Assembly: GCF_008364765.1 (NCBI RefSeq)
Contig: NZ_VTUY01000004.1
Span: 300,151 to 364,150, forward strand
Source: Bacillus sp. CH30_1T
GTDB lineage: Bacteria > Bacillota > Bacilli > Bacillales > Bacillaceae_B
Reading direction: 5' to 3'
Length of the DNA stretch: 64,000 bases
The translations under genes and the position numbers were made by a program. This document shows positions 42,425-50,282 of the stretch, one piece after another; the stretch's first letter is position 1, and each line of letters opens with the position of its first letter. The notes under the pieces were generated by a model. The model was given only the letters and a program-made list of their open reading frames with translations, was not told the origin of the DNA and made no database searches.

Positions 42425-43153
42425 ATGAGATACAAGCGTGTGTTAATTAAATTAAGTGGTGGAGCGCTAGCGGATAAGGAAGGGAATAATTTTGGTACTG
42501 AAGAGCTTGATCACATTGCGGGCGAAATAATGTCGATCGTCAATATGGGGATTGAAGTTTCCTTAGTTGTGGGTGGCGGCAATATTTTTCGAGGAAGCTT
42601 GGCGGATACATGGGGAATAGAGCGGGTAGAAGCTGATAGTATTGGGACTCTCGGAACCATCATCAACAGTTTGATGCTTAGAGGAGTGTTGAAAAGTAAG
42701 ACCGACAAAGAAGTTCGAGTGATGACTTCTATCCCTGTTTCAACGGTTGCCGAACCATATATTCGCCTTCGAGCCGTTCACCATCTTGCCAAAGGATACA
42801 TTGTGATTTTCGGTGGAGGAAACGGTCAACCCTTCGTAACGACGGATTACCCCAGCGTTCAGCGAGCCATCGAAACAGATAGTGATGCCATCCTGGTAGC
42901 AAAGCAGGGGGTCGATGGTGTTTTCACGAGTGACCCTAAACGGGATAAAAAGGCGAAGATGTACCACAATTTAAATTATGATGACGTTGTAACGAATAAT
43001 ATTAAAGTCATGGATCAATCAGCTCTGCTGTTAGCAAGGGACTATAATATCCCTGTACACATATTTAACTTCGACCAGGTAGGAATCATGGAGAAAATAT
43101 GCTCCGGTCAGAAGCAGGGAACACTGATTAATCATGAAGAGACGAGACTTTGA
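42425..43153 (+). CDS. pyrH: UMP kinase PyrH paralogue
   Basis: The 242-residue amino-acid-kinase-fold protein matches UMP kinase: KRVLIKLSGGALADKEG, VVGGGNIFRG, VAEPYIRLRAVHHL, FGGGNGQPFVTTD, DGVFTSDPKRD and ALLLARDYNIPVHIFNFD. UMP kinase makes UDP. The main pyrH of bacilli lies in rpsB-tsf-pyrH-frr; this one does not and differs at several usual positions (for example FGGGNGQPFVTTD for FAAGTGNPYFSTD), so it is a diverged second copy. The start follows GGGGGAGGA. It is controlled by the leader peptide and attenuator. Confidence 0.85.
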   Translation: MRYKRVLIKLSGGALADKEGNNFGTEELDHIAGEIMSIVNMGIEVSLVVGGGNIFRGSLADTWGIERVEADSIGTLGTIINSLMLRGVLKSKTDKEVRVMTSIPVSTVAEPYIRLRAVHHLAKGYIVIFGGGNGQPFVTTDYPSVQRAIETDSDAILVAKQGVDGVFTSDPKRDKKAKMYHNLNYDDVVTNNIKVMDQSALLLARDYNIPVHIFNFDQVGIMEKICSGQKQGTLINHEETRL

Positions 43154-43198
43154 TCATGGCCATTTCATTTACAAAAACAAAGATGGGGGGAGCAAAAG

Positions 43199-43687
43199 AT
43201 GGATTTTTCTTTTCAAATCATAACTCAGGAGCAAGCTGAGCATATTGCCTATAACTGGAAATATGATAGGGAATATGCATTTTATGATCTTACAGCGGAT
43301 GAAGAGGATTTGGCGGAATTTTTAGATGGAGACCAACGCGGAAACTCAACCTATGCTGTGCTTCACCAAGGGGAAATGATTGGTTTTTTCACATATACTG
43401 AATTAAATGAGTCGACTATTGATATCGGTTTAGGCATGCATCCGAATCTAACAGGAAAGGGAAAAGGAGAGGAGTTCACCTGGGCTGGTGTAGATTTCTC
43501 AATCGAAAGGTATGCTCCGGAAACCTTGACTTTGTCAGTAGCCGCATTCAACAATCGTGCGATCAAGGTGTATAAGAAAGTGGGCTTCGTTCCCATAGGA
43601 ACATTCATTCAAGAAACAAATGGAAGTCGCTATGAATTTATGAAAATGAGTTATTCCCTTAATAAGCAAAGAATAGGGAGAGCATAA
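43199..43687 (+). CDS. GNAT N-acetyltransferase, RimJ/RimL-like
   Basis: A 162-residue GNAT-fold acetyltransferase. The acetyl-CoA loop is visible as LGMHPNLTGKGKGEEF (about 80-95), and the C-terminal KVYKKVGFVPIGTF is typical of the RimJ/RimL branch. Substrate unknown. It starts after GGGGGGAGC, 45 bp behind pyrH, and its stop overlaps the next start (TAATG), forming a group of two acetyltransferases probably transcribed with the UMP kinase paralogue. Confidence 0.82.
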   Translation: MDFSFQIITQEQAEHIAYNWKYDREYAFYDLTADEEDLAEFLDGDQRGNSTYAVLHQGEMIGFFTYTELNESTIDIGLGMHPNLTGKGKGEEFTWAGVDFSIERYAPETLTLSVAAFNNRAIKVYKKVGFVPIGTFIQETNGSRYEFMKMSYSLNKQRIGRA

Positions 43688-44106
43688 TGGATATCAAGAT
43701 TCATAACAGATTTGATCCGGATAAGCTAGATGAGATATGTGCAGTGTACCAGTCTGCAGGGTGGTTGAATCATTCAAATGATGTAATCACCAAGGTTTTT
43801 CAAAGAAGTGATATCGTAACTTTCGCTGTAAGTGAGAGTAGGATTATTGGAGTTGGAAGAGCTCTAACGGATGGTGTGTTCAATGCCGCAATATATGATG
43901 TGGTCGTTCATCTAGAGTATCAACAAATTGGAATCGGCAGTCTCATCATGAGTGATCTTTTAGAGCAGTTAAAAGATGTTTCATGCGTTCAATTAATCTC
44001 CACAACCGGTAAAGAAGAGTTTTATAGAAAACATGGAATGAAGAAACTGAAAACGGGTATGGCTAGATATTTGAACTCAAGTTTGACGGATGAGTATTTG
44101 GAATAA
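43687..44106 (+). CDS. GNAT N-acetyltransferase
   Basis: The 139-residue GNAT protein carries DVVVHLEYQQIGIGSLIM (about 77-94), the acetyl-CoA pyrophosphate loop with Q-x-x-G-I-G, and a final FYRKHGMKKL. It resembles small GNATs of the aminoglycoside/PhnO type, without a diagnostic substrate motif. The one-base overlap with the gene before shows coupling. A terminator shared with the convergent phh operon follows. Confidence 0.82.
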   Translation: MDIKIHNRFDPDKLDEICAVYQSAGWLNHSNDVITKVFQRSDIVTFAVSESRIIGVGRALTDGVFNAAIYDVVVHLEYQQIGIGSLIMSDLLEQLKDVSCVQLISTTGKEEFYRKHGMKKLKTGMARYLNSSLTDEYLE

Positions 44107-44117
44107 GGTCTTATGGA

Positions 44118-44152
44118 CAAAAGAGACAGCCGATAGGGACCGTCTCTTTTGT
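44118..44152. terminator. Two-way terminator between convergent operons
   Basis: AAAAGAGACAG and CCGTCTCTTTT arms around a short loop, with A and T runs on both sides. It closes the GNAT genes and the phh operon. Confidence 0.8.
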
Positions 44153-44446
44153 TTACACCATTTCCTTATACAGTTTTTCATACTGTTTGGCCACATCAAA
44201 GTCCAAATTCGTCAGGCCATTTTCACTCCAGGAAGTCAACTCTACAATAACTAATTTGTATTGAATCGTAATAAAAGGATGGTGATTCACTTCCTCGGCT
44301 GCCTCTGCCAGTTTGTTGACAAACCGTATTCCTTCAAGGTAATCCTTGAATCGATAGCGCCGTTCAATCCATTTCTCTTCTATTAAGCGCCATTTCTCAA
44401 GAGTTTCAAGATTTTGATAAATGGCAACTTCACTTAACTTCTTCAT
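44153..44446 (-). CDS. phhB: Pterin-4a-carbinolamine dehydratase
   Basis: The 97-residue protein recycles the pterin cofactor of phenylalanine hydroxylase. The family motif appears as AEEVNHHPFITIQYKLVIVELTSW: the two adjacent His residues and the Trp are the active-site positions. It overlaps the end of the hydroxylase gene by 4 bp (ATGA), so both are made from one message, which confirms the hydroxylase assignment. Confidence 0.92.
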   Translation of the reverse strand: MKKLSEVAIYQNLETLEKWRLIEEKWIERRYRFKDYLEGIRFVNKLAEAAEEVNHHPFITIQYKLVIVELTSWSENGLTNLDFDVAKQYEKLYKEMV

Positions 44447-46170
44447 ACCGTAACTCCTTTCCTGCCAAAAATGACATCAAGGCCATTTTGAATGAGACGT
44501 GCAAACCGATCCTGCTTCCTTAAAACGAATAAGTCTTTCAGAAGATCTTCCTTTAACTGAGATTCTGGCTCGTGAAACTGTAGAAGTTCAATAATTTCAA
44601 GTCTAAGCAGCCACTCTTCAGGGAAATCCTCTTTCAGCCTGCCTACTATGCTATGAATAAGATCTCTGGAAAAGGCTACTTCTCTCAGTTCTCTGACCTC
44701 ACTGAAGAGGCTGTCCAATGGTGTAAGATCACGAGATTCGCCATCCTCTTCTTCAATTAGTGGGGTATCCCCGAAGAAAGCATCATAATCTGCCGCATGT
44801 GGCCGTGCTGAAACGATTTCACTGCCTACTGCCAAATCGTATGTTCCCCATGAAGGGTGGAATAAAACGAGGTCACCCAGAGTCACCATACATTCATTAA
44901 TTGATATGAGGACAAGATGATGGTGGTGAAAGACGAGATTCGTCACATGTCCAGAGACTTCAATCCCACCATCAAATGTGATTTGCATCATTTTATTCAT
45001 CTCAATGCCAAGCTTCCTTAAATCCGCTTCGGACTGGTTCTCAAGAATGGTACCGTCCTGAAGGATACCTATAGGAGCACCGAAGCCATCAGCATGATGA
45101 TCTGTCCCGTGATGATCCAATTGCTCGTTCTGGATGGAAAGGGAAGTAGGTCCTACGGTTTTGACGTAGATAGCTTCACCTTGCTCATTTTTTATGACTT
45201 CTTTGAAAGTGCCAGTAACTTGTAAACCCGAATTGTATTCGATATGAGCAAGTTGATTCGAACGAATAGCTTTATCAATAGCTTCTGTTCCTCCTTTACG
45301 GAAAGCCATGGTCTCTCCGAATTTCACTACTTCTTCAATGAGTTGTTCGAAACTTTCACAAACAAATAATTGAGTTTGCATGGAGGTAACATCATAGCTG
45401 GTATGGATGGCGTCTTCGATTGAGAAAGGCCTTTTGATCACTTCACTTGATAAACAGTGCTTGCCTTCTCCAACTGATGAAAGCAGTCCTGCACCGAAGA
45501 TCTTCGGTTGATGAAAATCACCGATTAAACCGAATTCCACCGTCCACCAAAAGATTCGTGAAATTTGTTCTGCTTCAGAAAGACCGGAAACGGCCTCTTG
45601 CTTTTCAATTAACACCTGCTTTGCTTCTTCAATTTCTTTCTCAGTGGAGCTTGGATCCTCCATCACAATGGATAAATGCCTGGTTGCCTCAAATGCTTCG
45701 TGTTCTTCTTCAGTGGCAAAAGCGTTCGCTCCGATATTGCCGATTATCTTTACAAATCGGGAATAGGTTTCATCAAACAGAATGGGAGCGTGTCCGGCTG
45801 CTTCATGCAATATATCAGGAGCAGGGGTGTATTCAATATTCGATTTTTGACGAATATCCGTCGCTATTGGAAGAATACCGTGAGCTTGGAAATCAAAGAA
45901 CGCTGTACCGGGGATCAAGCCGTCTACAATTGCTGCCCCCCAGCCAATTTTCGCTAAGTGCCGGTGCATATCACTCACCTTAGGAATTTCGTGTATGTTA
46001 ATTCCGGAGGCTTTTAATCCTTCAGTGAATGATTCATGCGCAGTATCTTCCAGGAAGTGATGATTCTGTCTCATCACATAACGCCACACGGCATGATCGA
46101 TAGGGGTGTATGAATGGTAATGCTGTTCAGCTACAAATGGGCGTAAATGACTCGGAATGGTTTGTTTCAT
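44443..46170 (-). CDS. phhA: Phenylalanine 4-monooxygenase with C-terminal extension
   Basis: An aromatic amino acid hydroxylase (575 residues) that converts phenylalanine to tyrosine with tetrahydropterin and iron. The catalytic core (about 1-330) holds the iron ligands in LHEAAGHAPILFDE and a later Glu. The remaining 240 residues are not present in the short proteobacterial enzymes (about 265-300 residues) and show no motif I know; long forms of this kind exist in Bacillus. The start follows AAGGAGAA. It is controlled by the T-box upstream. Confidence 0.92.
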   Translation of the reverse strand: MKQTIPSHLRPFVAEQHYHSYTPIDHAVWRYVMRQNHHFLEDTAHESFTEGLKASGINIHEIPKVSDMHRHLAKIGWGAAIVDGLIPGTAFFDFQAHGILPIATDIRQKSNIEYTPAPDILHEAAGHAPILFDETYSRFVKIIGNIGANAFATEEEHEAFEATRHLSIVMEDPSSTEKEIEEAKQVLIEKQEAVSGLSEAEQISRIFWWTVEFGLIGDFHQPKIFGAGLLSSVGEGKHCLSSEVIKRPFSIEDAIHTSYDVTSMQTQLFVCESFEQLIEEVVKFGETMAFRKGGTEAIDKAIRSNQLAHIEYNSGLQVTGTFKEVIKNEQGEAIYVKTVGPTSLSIQNEQLDHHGTDHHADGFGAPIGILQDGTILENQSEADLRKLGIEMNKMMQITFDGGIEVSGHVTNLVFHHHHLVLISINECMVTLGDLVLFHPSWGTYDLAVGSEIVSARPHAADYDAFFGDTPLIEEEDGESRDLTPLDSLFSEVRELREVAFSRDLIHSIVGRLKEDFPEEWLLRLEIIELLQFHEPESQLKEDLLKDLFVLRKQDRFARLIQNGLDVIFGRKGVTV

Positions 46171-46234
46171 ATTAAATTCTCCTTATTTCAAGAAATTATT
46201 TAGCGCTTAAACGCTTTTGTGCACGAAAGCAGAT

Positions 46235-46500
46235 ACATACAAAAAATCCCTGCTGAATAAATCAGCAGGGACGAAAAAGATCGCGGTACCACCCTTGTTG
46301 TAAGCAAATAGCTTACCACTCAAATTGATAACGGACAATAACCGTCTTGTTCGACTATAGAACAAGAAGCTCAAGAAACGTAATTCATGATTTTCCTATG
46401 TACTAGTTCCCAGCACCACTAGCTCTCTATAACAGGGAGGAGATCACTACTTCAAATCCATCACAGCTCTTCACAAATATGTATGATCAAGATGCTTTAT
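46235..46500 (-). promoter_or_regulatory. T-box riboswitch, probably Tyr, of phhA
   Basis: Read on the minus strand, the leader has the T-box sequence AGGGTGGTACCGCG at about 46287-46300 and a terminator (TCCCTGCTGA / TCAGCAGGGA, then T-run) at about 46240-46275. The best candidate specifier is TAC (Tyr) in GAATTACGTTTCTTGAGC, about seven bases before GAGC. A Tyr specifier makes sense because the enzyme produces tyrosine. Confidence 0.85.
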
Positions 46501-46501
46501 A

Positions 46502-46530
46502 TCTTAAACGCTTTTAAGCGTTAAAGTCAA
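46502..46530 (-). promoter_or_regulatory. phhA promoter with an embedded palindrome
   Basis: On the minus strand TTGACT (46525-46530) and TTAAGA (46502-46507) are 17 bp apart. The spacer is filled by the perfect inverted repeat AACGCTT-TT-AAGCGTT (46507-46522), as expected for a repressor operator. A related sequence (GCGCTTAAACGCTTT) occurs at 46203-46217, between the terminator and the start codon. Confidence 0.6.
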
Positions 46531-46657
46531 GTGGATTTTTTACGGGGAATATGATGCTTATCTAAAAATGAATAAAGGTGTTGGTAATTTCACTTAAAGG
46601 AATATGTCAGAAATAAAACTGAAGTGAACGTGCATAATAATAGCTTCACAGATAAAA

Positions 46658-46680
46658 AACGCCAGGAAATCCTGGCGCTA
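46658..46680. terminator. Terminator of the small coiled-coil gene
   Basis: CGCCAGG and CCTGGCG enclose AAAT; on the minus strand the stem is followed by a T-run. It lies just past the stop of the gene at 46685. Confidence 0.8.
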
Positions 46681-46684
46681 TTCG

Positions 46685-46909
46685 TTATAAAATTTGTGTT
46701 TTTTCCTGATGATCCTGAAGTTTCATCTGTTCTAATTCTAGTCTCATTTTCTGGGTTTCGATCACAAAATTTTCGTGTTTCAGTTTTTCCAGTTCGAGTT
46801 GGTCTTCTATCATTTTTTGTTTTAGCTTGGATTGTTTTTGGAAATGGTCCGTTATGATTCCGAGGATGGGTATTGAAAAGATCATGATAACAGCAATGGT
46901 TCCAGTCAT
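46685..46909 (-). CDS. Small membrane-anchored coiled-coil protein
   Basis: The 74-residue protein has one N-terminal membrane helix (MTGTIAVIMIFSIPILGIIT), then a continuous charged helix rich in Glu, Lys, Leu and Gln that is predicted to be a coiled coil. The ATG follows AAGGAGGATTGTC. This shape is common in bacilli next to envelope-stress genes, but nothing here shows such a link. Function unknown. Confidence 0.75.
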   Translation of the reverse strand: MTGTIAVIMIFSIPILGIITDHFQKQSKLKQKMIEDQLELEKLKHENFVIETQKMRLELEQMKLQDHQEKTQIL

Positions 46910-47143
46910 GACAATCCTCCTTTTTCTCCAAATCGTATTCGTTACTTAATAGTTAAATTATAACAAAACACGCGGTGGATTAGTATATAGTGTGGTAATG
47001 TTAAGATAGAATCTTCATAGAAGAATATACGAATAAAAACATAAAAGAGTTTCATGTTTTCAAAAAAAGGGGAGTTACAGGATTAAGCATTTTTTTCGCG
47101 GAGAATTCCACGACCTCCGATGTTAAAGACAGAATGGAATAGA

Positions 47144-47611
47144 CTATAAGTTCCACTTCTTATGCACATACATAAGCATCGTCTCCCGGTATTTTCTAAC
47201 AAAGGAATTCATGATGAAGTATGTGAGGATGCCGAATAAGGGGATATTGATGAACATCCCAATAAAGAATGCTTTTCCCAATTGCAGCCCTACATCTACT
47301 GCTTCACTGGTGTAGTACGTGGACGGATCGATTACATCAATGGGGTAGAAGAGATATCCTACAACAAGATTCAAGTAGAAGAAAAAAGGGAAAGCCCAAA
47401 TCAAGGAGACGCCACCTACTAATCCAGCAAAAGAGTTCCCTTTAAACACCTTTGCAATTGCTGTGGAAATGAATGGACCTATGCCAAAAGAGGGGACAAA
47501 GTTGATTAATAATCCAACTGTGAATCCTAATGCAATACTGTGGGAGTTATCTTTGAGACGCAATAGTTTAAGAGTAAGACATTTACATTCTCGAAGCTTT
47601 TTTCTAATCAT
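47144..47611 (-). CDS. DUF2062 membrane protein
   Basis: A 155-residue protein with about four hydrophobic segments and the DUF2062 pattern: SIALGFTVGLLINFVPSFGIGP near residue 25 and LVGGVSLIWAFPFFFYLNLVVGYLF in the middle. Function unknown. The promoter region separates it from pssA, which runs the other way. Confidence 0.8.
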   Translation of the reverse strand: MIRKKLRECKCLTLKLLRLKDNSHSIALGFTVGLLINFVPSFGIGPFISTAIAKVFKGNSFAGLVGGVSLIWAFPFFFYLNLVVGYLFYPIDVIDPSTYYTSEAVDVGLQLGKAFFIGMFINIPLFGILTYFIMNSFVRKYRETMLMYVHKKWNL

Positions 47612-47789
47612 GAGATCAACACCAATTATCGTTTACTTTCATACTCAGTAAATAGTATGGTCAAGTTTCAGTATTCTAAATAAAATAATTAATAAGATTT
47701 CATGAAGTTTTTTCACAACATTTCTTTAAGAAAATCTGTAACATGGTATCCTAGTAGTAACAGAATTTTTGGTAGAGTGAGGATAAAAG

Positions 47790-48464
47790 ATGAAACTAAC
47801 GAAAAAAATACCCAATATGGTTACGTTGGGAAATCTGTATTGCGGTTTCTTATCAATTGGGTTTGCCGCTAGCGGACAATTTAAAAACGCAGCAATTCTA
47901 ATTATTATTGGCATGATGCTTGATAGCATGGACGGCAGACTGGCAAGGATGCTTCAAGCAGATAGTGTATTAGGAAAGGAATTGGATTCATTAGCCGATA
48001 TTGTTACGTTTGGGGTCGCACCTTCCTTTCTAGTGTATTATACATACTTCTTTCAATTTGGATTATTAGGGTTTATCGTTGCGGGGTTATTTCCATTATT
48101 CGGAGCTTATCGCCTCGCGAGATTTAATACCAGTCCACCGAAATCATCCCTTCATTATTTCGTTGGCGTCCCGATTACGGCAGCAGGTGGGATCCTTGCG
48201 ATTCTCACTCTGTTTGGAAACTTTATACCAAACATCGTGACAACGGTCATCTTCACAGCAATGTGTTTTCTAATGGTGAGCCGTATACGAATCCCTAGCC
48301 TCAAGGAAGTGCCTTTACCGAAATACGGAACGATTGTGACGCTCTTCATTGGAGCATTACTATTTGTCATCTATAAAGGGACTTATGAGCAGTTTCCCTA
48401 TTTGATATACATTGCTACACCTATGTATATCGCATATCTGGCGTATCGATTTATAAAAAGATAA
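47790..48464 (+). CDS. pssA: CDP-diacylglycerol-serine O-phosphatidyltransferase
   Basis: This 224-residue membrane enzyme makes phosphatidylserine from CDP-diacylglycerol and serine, the precursor of phosphatidylethanolamine. The CDP-alcohol phosphatidyltransferase motif is complete: DSMDGRLARML then GKELDSLADIV (about 46-70), with its Asp, Gly, Ala-Arg and Asp residues. Several membrane helices follow. No decarboxylase (psd) gene lies beside it, unlike the usual pssA-ybfM-psd arrangement. A strong terminator follows. Confidence 0.93.
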   Translation: MKLTKKIPNMVTLGNLYCGFLSIGFAASGQFKNAAILIIIGMMLDSMDGRLARMLQADSVLGKELDSLADIVTFGVAPSFLVYYTYFFQFGLLGFIVAGLFPLFGAYRLARFNTSPPKSSLHYFVGVPITAAGGILAILTLFGNFIPNIVTTVIFTAMCFLMVSRIRIPSLKEVPLPKYGTIVTLFIGALLFVIYKGTYEQFPYLIYIATPMYIAYLAYRFIKR

Positions 48465-48470
48465 AATGTA

Positions 48471-48503
48471 AAAAGATCCAGGCATTCACTGCCTGGATCT
48501 TTA
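48471..48503. terminator. Two-way terminator between pssA and chrA
   Basis: AAAGATCCAGGCA and TGCCTGGATCTTT form a perfect 13-bp stem around TTCAC, flanked by A and T runs on the two sides. Confidence 0.9.
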
Positions 48504-48566
48504 TCATTTTTCGGCACTATGATACATGGTTTACTGCCATTTAAGATAACGTAAATAACAAATGAA

Positions 48567-49754
48567 TTAAATGAAACCCATAACGAGTCCACCGACTGCT
48601 CCGGTGACCACGACGATCCAAGGTGGAAGTTTCCAGAAGACCAGCATGCTAAACAAAACCGCAGCAAAGGCAAAATCCAGTGGAGCAAGGATGGATGAAG
48701 TCCATATCGGGTGGTAGAATGCTGCAATCAGAATTCCAACCACAGCGGCATTGACTCCCATCAGCGCACCTTTTATTTTAGGATTCCGACGGAGGGACTC
48801 CCAGAATGGAAGCGTCCCTGAAAGGAGTAGAAAGGCTGGTAGGAAAATCGCGAAAGTCGCAAGCAATCCGCCTTGCCACCCATTAATCACAGCACCAATA
48901 TACGCTGCAAAAGTGAAGAGAGGACCTGGAACCGCCTGGGCTGCACCATATCCTGCTAAAAAGGCTTCTTCTGTTAACCATCCTGTAGGAACAAACTCTC
49001 TTTCAAGGAGTGGTAGTACAACATGGCCACCACCAAAAACCAATGAACCAGAACGGTAGAAGCTATCGAATAACGCGACCCACTCGAGAGATGTCAATTC
49101 CCTCAAGAACGGAAGAAGAAACAGTAATCCGAAGAAAAGAACTAAACAGATCACTGCAAATCTACGAGAAATCGGGAAGTCAATTCGGGCTTCATCGTCG
49201 GTGTTATGGTGTTTAAAGAGCAAGAATCCGATGACAGCTGAAAGAAGAATGACCCCAACTTGTGAAAAGGCCGTTTGCCATAATAGAATGACCACTAAAG
49301 CCAACAGTGCAATCGCTTTTCGTGCTAAATCAGGCGTCAGCTTTTTGGCCATCCCTAAGATCGCATGAGCAACCACGGCAACAGCGACAATCTTTAACCC
49401 ATGTATCCACCCGGCATCTGCTACATCCAGTCCTTGCAGAATGATGGCGAAAAGTATCAATGCAATGACTGAAGGTAAGGTAAAGCCTATAAATGAGACA
49501 ATTCCACCTAACACTCCAGCCCGCATTATTCCAATGCCCATTCCGACTTGGCTGCTGGCCGGCCCAGGCAGGAATTGACAAAGAGCTACGAGATCCGCGT
49601 AACTTTTCTCATCCATCCATTTTCTTCTGCGAATATATTCTTCATGAAAGTATCCCAAATGGGCAACTGGCCCACCAAACGATGTAAGACCCAGCCTTGT
49701 TGAAATAATCAGTATTTCAATCAAGTACTTTAATCGGCTTGATGTTTTCATCAT
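48567..49754 (-). CDS. chrA: Chromate transporter, two-domain ChrA
   Basis: The 395-residue protein is a CHR-family transporter with two homologous halves: the first with FGGPVAHLGYFHEEYIRRRKW, ALCQFLPGPASSQVGM; the second with FGGGHVVLPLLEREFV, AAQAVPGPLFTFAAYIG. ChrA exports chromate. The ATG at 49754 follows GAAGGGG; open codons upstream overlap the regulator gene. It is 16 bp downstream of a PadR-type regulator and probably cotranscribed with it. Confidence 0.92.
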   Translation of the reverse strand: MMKTSSRLKYLIEILIISTRLGLTSFGGPVAHLGYFHEEYIRRRKWMDEKSYADLVALCQFLPGPASSQVGMGIGIMRAGVLGGIVSFIGFTLPSVIALILFAIILQGLDVADAGWIHGLKIVAVAVVAHAILGMAKKLTPDLARKAIALLALVVILLWQTAFSQVGVILLSAVIGFLLFKHHNTDDEARIDFPISRRFAVICLVLFFGLLFLLPFLRELTSLEWVALFDSFYRSGSLVFGGGHVVLPLLEREFVPTGWLTEEAFLAGYGAAQAVPGPLFTFAAYIGAVINGWQGGLLATFAIFLPAFLLLSGTLPFWESLRRNPKIKGALMGVNAAVVGILIAAFYHPIWTSSILAPLDFAFAAVLFSMLVFWKLPPWIVVVTGAVGGLVMGFI

Positions 49755-49770
49755 AATTTCCCCTTCTTTG

Positions 49771-50079
49771 TTACTCTTTGATTTCTTTAAATAGCTCATA
49801 AGCTTTATCGCGTGCTTCACTCAGAACTACACTACCTTTATCAGTGGTGGTATAATATTTTCTTATTTTGCCGTCAACGTTTTTATCCTCTTTTGTCAGG
49901 AGACCATCCATCTCCATTGAGTGAAGAATAGGGTACAGTGTACCGGAGCTTATGCTATACCCATGCTCTCTTAATTCTTCTAACATCCACGTACCGTAAA
50001 TGGGCTCTTCTTTGGCATGGTGGAGAATATGGATTTGAATAAACCCGAGAAAGAGTTTCCGTAATACTTTGTCTTCCAA
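49771..50079 (-). CDS. PadR-family transcriptional regulator
   Basis: The 102-residue protein has the PadR winged helix: a helical start, YGTWMLEELREHGYSISSGTLYPILHSMEMDGLL (recognition helix and following wing) and the tyrosine-rich RKYYTTTDKG wing. The TTG at 50079 is chosen because AAGGAGGGG lies 9 nt upstream; in-frame ATG codons to 50148 lie inside the operator region. It heads the chrA operon and probably represses it, as with other PadR regulators adjacent to their targets. Confidence 0.85.
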   Translation of the reverse strand: MEDKVLRKLFLGFIQIHILHHAKEEPIYGTWMLEELREHGYSISSGTLYPILHSMEMDGLLTKEDKNVDGKIRKYYTTTDKGSVVLSEARDKAYELFKEIKE

Positions 50080-50113
50080 TGTAAGTAACCCCTCCTTATC
50101 TATAAGTCGAAAG

Positions 50114-50179
50114 CCGATATCGAAAGTCGATATCGGTATTTTATACACAGACTATAACATGAAAAATGTACTGATTCAA
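50114..50179 (-). promoter_or_regulatory. padR-chrA promoter with operator
   Basis: On the minus strand TTGAAT (50174-50179) and TATAGT (50151-50156) are 17 bp apart. Just downstream lies a perfect inverted repeat CCGATATCG-AAAGT-CGATATCGG (50114-50136), placed near the start of the transcript, where a bound repressor would block initiation or early elongation. Confidence 0.75.
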
Positions 50180-50282
50180 TGATCTTACGGTAAATTTACA
50201 AACTCTTAACACGAGGGACTTACGGATGGTTTTCTTAGTAGATAAAGTCCCATCAAAAAAGCCATATCCACTATGGAAACAG

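Noticed and set aside
45447..45983. A 178-codon frame antisense to phhA
   Set aside because: It is the mirror of a strongly conserved enzyme gene with pterin dehydratase next to it; no start site of its own.
46590..46931. A 113-codon minus-strand frame over the small coiled-coil gene
   Set aside because: The overlapping 74-codon frame has a strong AGGAGG site, a membrane helix and a terminator right after its stop; the longer frame has none of these.
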